Both the position numbers and the translations under genes were made by a program. From Methanobacteriota archaeon (GTDB lineage: Archaea > Thermoplasmatota > Poseidoniia > Poseidoniales > Thalassarchaeaceae): a stretch of DNA of 6,927 bases. Positions 1 to 5,730 of this stretch are shown piece after piece (position 1 is the first letter of the stretch; each line of letters begins with the position of its first letter). The notes under the pieces are model-generated. The model made no database searches. It saw nothing but the letters and a program-made list of their open reading frames with translations, and was not told the DNA's origin. The stretch spans positions 12,330-19,256 of the forward strand of contig PAYF01000028.1 in assembly GCA_002714745.1 (NCBI GenBank), written 5' to 3'.

Positions 1-3
1 CAC

Positions 4-510
4 TCACTCATCCTCGGCCACTATCACTCTAGCAGCACGCAGGATACGGTCATGGTACATGTACCCGACTTCAACAATCTCAATTACAGAACCTGCCTTT
101 CCTCCGTCCGGCACTGGTACTGTGGCAATGGCTTCCATTGTGGTGGGGTCGAAGTTAGAGCCCACCTCGATTTTTACGACTCCTTCAGACTCCATAGCAG
201 CCCTAGCTCCTTCGAGAGTGAGCCTGACTCCTTCTCCTAGAGACTCTAGATCGTCTCCGTCTGCGGCTTCTAGAGCCTTCTCAAGACTGTCGAGCAGTGG
301 CAGCATCCTCAGGGCTAGAGACATCCCGCCGTATCTGATTGCATCCGAACGATCACGAGCAGCCCGCTGCCTGACATTCACCATTTCAGCAGCGGAGTAC
401 TGTAACTCCTTCTCGAGTGCCTCCAATCTAGCCTCTAGTGCAGTGATAGAATCCTCTTCCTCTTCTTCAATAACCTCAACCTCAGGGTCCTCGACTGGCT
501 CCTCGGTCAC
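4..510 (-). CDS. grpE: GrpE, nucleotide exchange factor of the DnaK (Hsp70) chaperone
   Basis: GrpE binds the DnaK ATPase domain in the cytosol and drives ADP release, resetting the chaperone cycle. The 168-residue protein has the family layout. An acidic low-complexity leader (about residues 3-20, EVEVIEEEEED) is followed by a long helix/coiled coil (about 22-60, with VRQRAARDR). A helical-bundle segment follows (about 65-108, LPLLDSLEKALE). The C-terminal beta-wing domain (about 112-166) contains NFDPTTMEAIATVP and VGYMYHDRILRAARVIVA, the classic GrpE signature. The start is GTG: an in-frame TGA lies upstream and the first internal ATG (residue 43) would remove most of the dimerisation helix. 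An AGGA nine bases upstream may serve as ribosome binding site. It ends in TGA three bases from the window edge, so it is complete. It lies 43 bases after ABCE1 on the same strand. GrpE is of bacterial origin and patchy in archaea. The family call is very secure. Confidence 0.95.
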   Translation of the reverse strand: MTEEPVEDPEVEVIEEEEEDSITALEARLEALEKELQYSAAEMVNVRQRAARDRSDAIRYGGMSLALRMLPLLDSLEKALEAADGDDLESLGEGVRLTLEGARAAMESEGVVKIEVGSNFDPTTMEAIATVPVPDGGKAGSVIEIVEVGYMYHDRILRAARVIVAEDE

Positions 511-553
511 ATTGTCACGTCCTATTCAACATTCAATAATCCAATGGTCGATG

Positions 554-2323
554 TTAGTCAGAGTAGAAGTATTCTCCAGATGATTTTTGCTCACGGTCCT
601 TCCTACTCAAAGGCTTGTTTATTCTTGGACGATGAGATTCAACATCCCTGCGGAAGGTGACATCCGCATCGGAAAGGAATAGGTTCATGCCCTTACGAAG
701 CGAAAGAGGGCCAACAGCCTGCCCATGATTCCCTCCTTCGCCTTGGAATACCAATATGGAGTCACTAACTATGTCTAGGAAGTAAGTGTCATGATCGATC
801 ACCATGGCCGCCTTCTCATTACTTTCCATCGTTCTTCTGATTGCCTTTGCAGCTTCCATTCTAGCATTGGAATCTAGATGGGCACTAGGTTCGTCGAACA
901 AGTACAAATCAGCCTCTTTTCCTAGGCAAATAGCAATGCTAACTGCTTGGAGCTCCCCACCTGAAAGTTTTGTCGCCTGCAAATCTTGCATCTTGTCGAC
1001 TTGCAGTGTCCGTATGACTTGAGTGTGGAATTCTCCACTTCTCCATTTATTTCCGAGCTCTGAATCGAGCCATTCTTGCACTGTTCCATTGAACTCAGAT
1101 CGAACGTGTTGGGGCTTGTAGGATACCTTAGCATCCATCGTGCACCATCCCTCATCGGGATCAATCTCACCGGCAATTATCTTCACCAAAGTCGTCTTCC
1201 CAGTGGCGTTTGGCCCGACTACTCCTACAACTTCTGCAGACTTCACCGCCCCCTCTCCTGTCTTCAGGCTGAAATCTCCCAGCGTTTTCTCGATATCTCC
1301 CCATTTGAGAATGGGGGTGCCGAACTCCTCTCCACGGGTTCGTCCTCTCAGAAATTGTATCGGCTTGTTCCGAATTCTGACATTCTCCTCTGGTAGAAAA
1401 CCATCGAGATAGGCATTAATTGCAGTCCTTGTTGGCCTAGGTGGAGTGAAGATTCCGTAAGCTGACCTATCTCCGTAGATTACGTGAACTAAATCACACA
1501 GGACATCAAGTATGGCCAAGTCATGCTCAACTACGAGCACCCTCTTGCCTCTCTCTACTAGGTCTCTGACAACCCCCACCATCCTCATTCTCTCGTAGAT
1601 ATCCAAGTATGAAGACGGCTCATCGAAGAAGTATACATCGGCCTCCTTGAGGAGTGTCGCGCAGATTGCTACTCTCTGCAACTCTCCTCCAGAGAGGCCA
1701 CCCAACTTTCTTTCAAGGATATGAGAAATCCCCATCACTTCAGAATATTTCTTGATTTCTTTACGATCGTCAACCCGGTCTAATAATTCTCTAACTTTCC
1801 CATCAAAAATCCTAGGTAACTTGTCGATGTATTGGGGCTTCACTGCGATACTGACTTCTCCAGCAGCCACTAGGCCGAGGTAGTCTCTCAACTCACCCCT
1901 AGGGAATGTGGAGATGACTTCGTCCCAATCGGGTGATTCATTGGCCCAATCGCCTAAGTTTGGCGTAAATGTTCCAGATAGGAGGTTGATTGCCGTTGAC
2001 TTCCCTATTCCGTTCGGACCAAGGATTCCGACTATCTGCTCTTGGCGAGGTGATGGCAGCCTGAATAGTCTGAACGAGTTTTCTCCATAGGAATGAGTCA
2101 AATCTGTATCTAACTCCTCTGGAAGATTGATTATCTTCACTGCCTCATCCGGACAGTGCTTTGCCCGTGTGAAGCAAACTGGGCAGGCAGTCTCCAGAAT
2201 CTTGCATTTTGAACCCTCTACCTGTATGCATTCTCTGTCGCACATCGCTGAGTACTTCTTCAGGTAAGCGAAGGCGTTGCTGTTGGGCTTACATCTCTCC
2301 TCAAGTAGAACTGCAACCCTCAT
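554..2323 (-). CDS. abce1: ABCE1/Rli1 ribosome-recycling ATPase with atypical Fe-S domain
   Basis: ABCE1 splits 70S/80S ribosomes after termination, working with aRF1/aPelota. The protein is 589 residues from the ATG at 2323. A GTG at 2347 adds eight residues, but archaeal homologues as I recall them begin MRVAV, exactly at this ATG. NBD1 has Walker A GPNGIGKST (102-110), signature LSGGELQR (210-217), Walker B with DEPSSYLD (catalytic E235) and H-loop VVEHD (H267). NBD2 has GPNATGKTT (370-378), LSGGELQA (453-460), DEPSAHLD (E478) and IDHD (H511). The end carries the ABCE1-specific FRRD, RPRINK, DREQK and GEYFY blocks. The N-terminal ferredoxin-like domain is abnormal: cysteines are at 11, 28, 32, 40, 47, 50 and 57. 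Four canonical ligand positions read N16, Y20, Y24 and R53. It is otherwise full length with both ATPase sites intact, so decay is unlikely. The stop is TAA. The ribosome binding site is weak. Confidence 0.95.
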   Translation of the reverse strand: MRVAVLLEERCKPNSNAFAYLKKYSAMCDRECIQVEGSKCKILETACPVCFTRAKHCPDEAVKIINLPEELDTDLTHSYGENSFRLFRLPSPRQEQIVGILGPNGIGKSTAINLLSGTFTPNLGDWANESPDWDEVISTFPRGELRDYLGLVAAGEVSIAVKPQYIDKLPRIFDGKVRELLDRVDDRKEIKKYSEVMGISHILERKLGGLSGGELQRVAICATLLKEADVYFFDEPSSYLDIYERMRMVGVVRDLVERGKRVLVVEHDLAILDVLCDLVHVIYGDRSAYGIFTPPRPTRTAINAYLDGFLPEENVRIRNKPIQFLRGRTRGEEFGTPILKWGDIEKTLGDFSLKTGEGAVKSAEVVGVVGPNATGKTTLVKIIAGEIDPDEGWCTMDAKVSYKPQHVRSEFNGTVQEWLDSELGNKWRSGEFHTQVIRTLQVDKMQDLQATKLSGGELQAVSIAICLGKEADLYLFDEPSAHLDSNARMEAAKAIRRTMESNEKAAMVIDHDTYFLDIVSDSILVFQGEGGNHGQAVGPLSLRKGMNLFLSDADVTFRRDVESHRPRINKPLSRKDREQKSSGEYFYSD

Positions 2324-2390
2324 GCTCTTTACCCCGCGATGAATCACTCAATACTTCTTCCATTGGCTAGCCGTCGGCAGCCGCTTCTGC

Positions 2391-3644
2391 TCAGAGTGCG
2401 AGGAAGCGGTAGCGGACGTATACGTACGCTGCAAAGATCATCTTCTCGGCCTTAGAAAGTTGAATCCTATCGCTGAAAACATCACCATCGAGTTTCTCGA
2501 TTTTACTGAGAATCGATTTGTAGAAAGTTGCCATCGCCGCAGGCGAATACCTCGACTTACGGTCAAGCAGCGGGAGCAGTTTGAATGCTTTCTCTCTGTA
2601 TTGATGACATCTGTCGATGTACTCCTTGACGAATGGCTTCCAGCCAGGATGCTCAAGTAGTGCACTACCGCTCTTAACATCATCCTCAGTGATTCCGTAC
2701 TTCGCGAGGTCATCAATTGGCAGGTATATTCTGTCTCTTTCGGCATCCTCAGCGACATCTCTCAGTATGTTCGTGAGTTGCATGAATACTCCCCAAGACT
2801 CAGCATACTCCCTTGCACTCTGGTCGTCATAACCGTAAATCTCGATGCAGACTAGACCGACAGTCGAGGCAACCCTGTAGCAGTATGAGTACAGGTCTTC
2901 GAAGGTCTGGTATCTGTTACGGTGGAAGTCATCTTCCATGCCGCTAATCATGTCATCTAGGAACTGCCTTGGAATAGAGTACTTCTCTACAGTATCCTTC
3001 ATCGCCATGAAGATAGGGTCAGTAGAAGTCACTTCGTCGTAAGCGCTGGATAGCTTCTTTCTGTAGTAGAACAATTGCGACATTTTGTCGTTGTACGTGG
3101 AACGCTCGACTACTGGACGACCGGGACTAAGCAACTCAATCTTCTCACGGTAGTCTACTGACTCTGGCTCATCAGTCGAACCTCCTGGAAAACTATCTTC
3201 GTAATCCCCGTCGGCAATATCGTCAGCCCTTCGGCAGAATGCATAGTATGCCATTATCGACCTTCTTTCCTCATCTGGCAGATACTTGAACGAGTGGTAG
3301 AAATTGCCGGCCTCTCTTCTAGTCAGCTCCTCGCAATAATCGTAAGCAGTATCTATCATATCTCGGGGAACTTCAGGCTCTGTCCAAATCGCTGCATCGA
3401 TGTGCCTGAATGGGTTGACCAACTCTCCTCTTGAACCGATTACACCCATGAAAATGGCACCCTCTCTCACTGCCTCTAGTGCGGTTATACTGATTGCACG
3501 AACAGCTTCCTTGGTGATGCCGACTGCAGATCGAACTCTCTCCAATCCGGTTGCAGGAACATCCTCGTAGTCGTACATAGATATGCTACGCTCATCGTAC
3601 CCCTGGCTCCCCAGAGACGATTCGGATTGCTGCTGCCGTGGCAT
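2391..3644 (-). CDS. Squalene/phytoene synthase family enzyme, phytoene synthase (CrtB)/HpnD-like, with N-terminal extension
   Basis: This is a head-to-head (1'-1) trans-prenyl synthase. It condenses two prenyl diphosphates through a cyclopropyl intermediate, giving phytoene from GGPP or a C30 product from FPP. It has 417 residues from the ATG at 3644; a TTG at 3656 would add four. Both Mg-diphosphate aspartate motifs are present: DDIAD at 141-145 in YAFCRRADDIAD, and DVAED at 296-300 in LTNILRDVAEDAERDRIYLP, a very CrtB/HpnD-like block. YCYRVASTVGL (about 254-264) and GNFYHSFKYLP (about 113-123) also fit. Two parts exceed the family core: about 90 N-terminal residues with no recognised motif, and an acidic insert of some 35 residues after the first aspartate motif (about 146-182). 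No Shine-Dalgarno is well placed before the ATG, and the start codon sits inside an inverted repeat. Substrate cannot be settled from sequence: phytoene synthase is my first guess, squalene/HpnD chemistry the alternative. Confidence 0.88.
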   Translation of the reverse strand: MPRQQQSESSLGSQGYDERSISMYDYEDVPATGLERVRSAVGITKEAVRAISITALEAVREGAIFMGVIGSRGELVNPFRHIDAAIWTEPEVPRDMIDTAYDYCEELTRREAGNFYHSFKYLPDEERRSIMAYYAFCRRADDIADGDYEDSFPGGSTDEPESVDYREKIELLSPGRPVVERSTYNDKMSQLFYYRKKLSSAYDEVTSTDPIFMAMKDTVEKYSIPRQFLDDMISGMEDDFHRNRYQTFEDLYSYCYRVASTVGLVCIEIYGYDDQSAREYAESWGVFMQLTNILRDVAEDAERDRIYLPIDDLAKYGITEDDVKSGSALLEHPGWKPFVKEYIDRCHQYREKAFKLLPLLDRKSRYSPAAMATFYKSILSKIEKLDGDVFSDRIQLSKAEKMIFAAYVYVRYRFLAL

Positions 3645-3738
3645 ACTGCTCGCCAACTAGCGACTAGAGCCCACCTTTGAAACTCACCCTCGGGCGCGTG
3701 AGACATGCATCAACTCGCCAACAAGAGCGCAGTATGCC
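3640..3738 (-). repeat. Inverted repeat spanning the gap between the two prenyl synthase genes
   Basis: The minus-strand 10-mer GGCATACTGC (3729-3738) begins five bases after the upstream gene's stop. Its exact reverse complement GCAGTATGCC (3640-3649) contains the ATG of the downstream synthase. In the mRNA the arms could pair around a loop of about 79 bases and hide the start codon. Inside the same gap GTTGGCGAG occurs twice as a direct repeat (3649-3657 and 3714-3722). The sequence identity is certain; a function is not. Confidence 0.4.
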
Positions 3739-3743
3739 GATAA

Positions 3744-4766
3744 TCAACTACGACCCGTAATTCTGGCTTTGTTTAGCAACTTAGTACTCGAACCCGGGAA
3801 CGGAACAGCCAATGCAACTTGCTTGAGGACCTGATTGATGTCCTCTCTGGAAATCTTAATTCTCTCGGCCGGGTCGAGTACATTTCCATCTCTCAACCGC
3901 TCCAAGGTACGGTATGCAATCAGCACGGGAAGCATGCATGCTCCCCGTAGTCTGAACTGTGAATGAGGAAGCATCTCGATGTACTCTATTGCTGCCTCTA
4001 GATGACTTGCTGTAAGATTCAGATACTGATAGTAAAGCGGTCTGAAACTCTCGATGTTTCTATGGTCGAGAAGATCAGTTGGTGTCAGTTTGATTTCAGA
4101 CAATGCTGGAGAAGGGATGTAGCATCGCCCCATCGCCAAATCCTCTGGAATGTCCCTCAGAATATTGATCATCTGCAAAGACTTACCGAATCGTACGGCC
4201 AATTCGTATATCCTGCGCTCATCCTCCTCTCCGAGTTTGAACAGATGCCCTAGAGAGACGCTGGTCCAGAACTCTCCAACGCTACCCGCCACGCGATAGG
4301 CATAGTCGTCCAACTCTGAGTCATCATGTAGTGAAACCATGTTTTCAGGACTAGCATCAGCAAACCTCTCCAAATCTAGAGTCTGGCCGCTGATGATAAT
4401 CTCCAGACAGCGCCTAATTCGTTCTTTATCCTCTTCGGAGAAACTATCTAGACACGCCACCGATGAATCGACTACTTCCAGCAAGCGACCCTCGGCGGGA
4501 TTCCGCTGTATTGCGGCTAACTCACCAAGGTCGGGTAACTCCTCTCCAGTGCCTTGCACGAAGCCACCGTACTGTTTGAGCCAGGCTAGTCTGTCAGCCG
4601 TTGATCCTCGCTCGGAGTCCGCGATGGTGTCAGAGGTTCTAGCTAGCAGATATAACAGGCCGACCTGAGAACGAATCTTCGATGGTAGTTTACTGAGGCT
4701 AAGATAGAATGACCTCGAGGTCCCCTCGAGTATCTTATCCAACTCCGGGTCCAGCAACTCGGCCAT
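3744..4766 (-). CDS. Squalene/phytoene synthase family enzyme, squalene synthase-like
   Basis: This is a second member of the isoprenoid head-to-head synthase superfamily, 340 residues and soluble (no membrane anchor seen). Conserved blocks are SRSFYLSLSKLP (17-28), first aspartate motif DTIAD (46-50) in YLLARTSDTIAD, YAYRVAGSVGEFW (155-167), and second motif DIPED (205-209) in NILRDIPEDLAMGRCYIP. The S-R-S-F opening and LLAR-x-x-DTIAD block are those of squalene synthase-like proteins rather than CrtB, so a C30 product from two FPP is the favoured guess; phytoene or a related product cannot be excluded. The start is ATG with GAGGA five bases upstream. It begins 34 bases after sucD and ends in TGA about 99 bases before the next gene, which encodes a different member of the same superfamily. 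The two align only at the catalytic motifs, so they are ancient paralogues or separate acquisitions, not a recent duplication. Confidence 0.88.
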   Translation of the reverse strand: MAELLDPELDKILEGTSRSFYLSLSKLPSKIRSQVGLLYLLARTSDTIADSERGSTADRLAWLKQYGGFVQGTGEELPDLGELAAIQRNPAEGRLLEVVDSSVACLDSFSEEDKERIRRCLEIIISGQTLDLERFADASPENMVSLHDDSELDDYAYRVAGSVGEFWTSVSLGHLFKLGEEDERRIYELAVRFGKSLQMINILRDIPEDLAMGRCYIPSPALSEIKLTPTDLLDHRNIESFRPLYYQYLNLTASHLEAAIEYIEMLPHSQFRLRGACMLPVLIAYRTLERLRDGNVLDPAERIKISREDINQVLKQVALAVPFPGSSTKLLNKARITGRS

Positions 4767-4770
4767 ACTA

Positions 4771-4776
4771 TTCCTC
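4771..4776 (-). promoter_or_regulatory. Shine-Dalgarno of the squalene synthase-like gene
   Basis: GAGGAA on the minus strand; its GAGGA core is five bases from the ATG at 4766. It lies in the 34-base gap after sucD and supports the chosen start. Confidence 0.65.
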
Positions 4777-4779
4777 GTA

Positions 4780-4792
4780 TCGGCTCAGCCGA
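4780..4792 (-). repeat. Small inverted repeat in the sucD/synthase gap
   Basis: TCGGC-TGA-GCCGA is a perfect five-base stem with a three-base loop, within the 34-base gap just after the sucD stop and before the Shine-Dalgarno of the next gene. There is no following T-run, so it is not a clear intrinsic terminator. It could be a minor mRNA hairpin between cistrons, or chance. Confidence 0.35.
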
Positions 4793-4800
4793 CACATCAT

Positions 4801-5730
4801 CTAAGACTCTCGCAGCCCGGCTTCAATCAGAACCCGTAGCAGGACCTTTCCAATCTTAGACGGATCTCTAGCGATGTGAATGCCAGCCGCCTTGAAGGCG
4901 GCAAACTTCTCCTCAGCAGTACCCTTGCCTCCAGAGATGATAGCTCCTGCGTGCCCCATCCTCTTTCCTGGAGGAGCTGTTGCTCCGGCCACAAATCCGA
5001 CAATCGGCTTGCTGAAGTTGTCTGCGGCCCAAGCCGCAGCATCTTCTTCGGCTGTACCGCCGATCTCACCAATCATCACCACAGCCTCTGTCTCGGGATC
5101 CTCCTCGAAGGCAGAAAGACAGTCGATGAATCCGGTTCCGCTGACAGGGTCGCCTCCGATGCCGATGCATGTGGTCTGACCCTCACCAACACTCATGGTT
5201 TGTGCTACAGCCTCGTACGTGAGTGTTCCAGACTTCGAGATGATTCCGATTCTGCCCTTGGCGTGGATGTATCCAGGCATGATTCCAACCTTACAACCTC
5301 CATTTTCTCCCGGAGTGATGATTCCCGGGCAGTTGGGCCCAATCAGCCTGATTCCCGGCATATCCGAGATGTGTCCGACGCATCGAATCATGTCAAGGGT
5401 AGGGATTCCCTCTGTAATGCAGACAATTAGCCCTTCACCCTTGATTTCGTTGAATGCATCAGCAGCCTCGATAATCGCAGCGGCTGCGAATCTGGCTGGT
5501 ACGTAGATTACGCTGACATCAGCATCGGTCTCAGACACGGCTTGCGACATGCCATCGAAGACAGGAACTTCCCGGCCAGGCAGTTCAACCATTTGGCCAC
5601 CCTTCCCAGGAGTGACTCCGCCTACGACATCGGTCCCGTACTCCACCATTCGAGTGGCGTGAAAAGTTCCCTGACTGCCAGTAATTCCCTGCACTAGGAC
5701 CTTGCTGGCCTCGTTAATCCAGATACTCAA
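4801..5730 (-). CDS. sucD: Succinyl-CoA synthetase (ADP/GDP-forming), alpha subunit
   Basis: This subunit binds CoA and carries the phosphohistidine of succinyl-CoA synthetase, the TCA-cycle enzyme that couples succinyl-CoA cleavage to NTP formation. It has 309 residues, slightly longer than the ~290 of E. coli SucD through small loop insertions and a longer tail. The Rossmann CoA-binding domain opens with [10 protein letters not shown] (15-24) and GGVTPGKGG (37-45). The central domain has ITEGIP (105-110), [12 protein letters not shown] (131-142) and [10 protein letters not shown] (166-175). The C-terminal domain has IGGDPVSG (191-198), GEIGGTAEE (221-229) and the active-site loop [16 protein letters not shown] (259-274), with catalytic H260. 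The start is TTG, supported by the family-typical MSI opening and by a very strong Shine-Dalgarno. It overlaps the sucC stop codon by four bases (TTGA), pointing to translational coupling and equal subunit supply. Confidence 0.97.
   Translation of the reverse strand: MSIWINEASKVLVQGITGSQGTFHATRMVEYGTDVVGGVTPGKGGQMVELPGREVPVFDGMSQAVSETDADVSVIYVPARFAAAAIIEAADAFNEIKGEGLIVCITEGIPTLDMIRCVGHISDMPGIRLIGPNCPGIITPGENGGCKVGIMPGYIHAKGRIGIISKSGTLTYEAVAQTMSVGEGQTTCIGIGGDPVSGTGFIDCLSAFEEDPETEAVVMIGEIGGTAEEDAAAWAADNFSKPIVGFVAGATAPPGKRMGHAGAIISGGKGTAEEKFAAFKAAGIHIARDPSKIGKVLLRVLIEAGLRES

Noticed and set aside
450..470. Pyrimidine-rich run on the plus strand as a simple repeat
   Set aside because: It encodes the Glu-rich leader of GrpE; low complexity follows from the acidic protein sequence.
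511..553. AT-rich stretch before grpE (ATTATTGAATGTTGAATA) as an archaeal TATA box
   Set aside because: It is the most AT-rich gap and sits about 20-35 bases before the start, but it does not match the TTTAWATA-type box or show a BRE, so I do not annotate a promoter.
59..583. 174-codon plus-strand open frame opposite grpE
   Set aside because: It is antisense to a complete GrpE; the Ser-rich sequence mirrors the Glu/Asp codons of GrpE's acidic regions.
2324..2347. GTG at 2347 as the start of ABCE1 (eight extra residues)
   Set aside because: Archaeal ABCE1 proteins typically begin MRVAV, matching the ATG at 2323; the extra residues match nothing in the family.
2365..2372. Palindrome GGCTAGCC in the gap before ABCE1, with nearby GC-rich sequence, as a terminator
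   Set aside because: Only a self-complementary 8-mer without loop or T-run; chance is the simpler explanation.
3645..3656. TTG at 3656 as the start of the CrtB-like synthase
   Set aside because: An ATG lies four codons further in and no well-spaced Shine-Dalgarno favours the TTG; kept only as an alternative.
2391..4766. The two prenyl synthases as a recent tandem duplication or as split halves of one gene
   Set aside because: Each has its own pair of aspartate motifs and full-length core, and they are similar only at catalytic blocks.
4876..5430. 184-codon plus-strand open frame opposite sucD
   Set aside because: Shadow of sucD; the product shows no recognisable motif and several other open frames overlap the same stretch.
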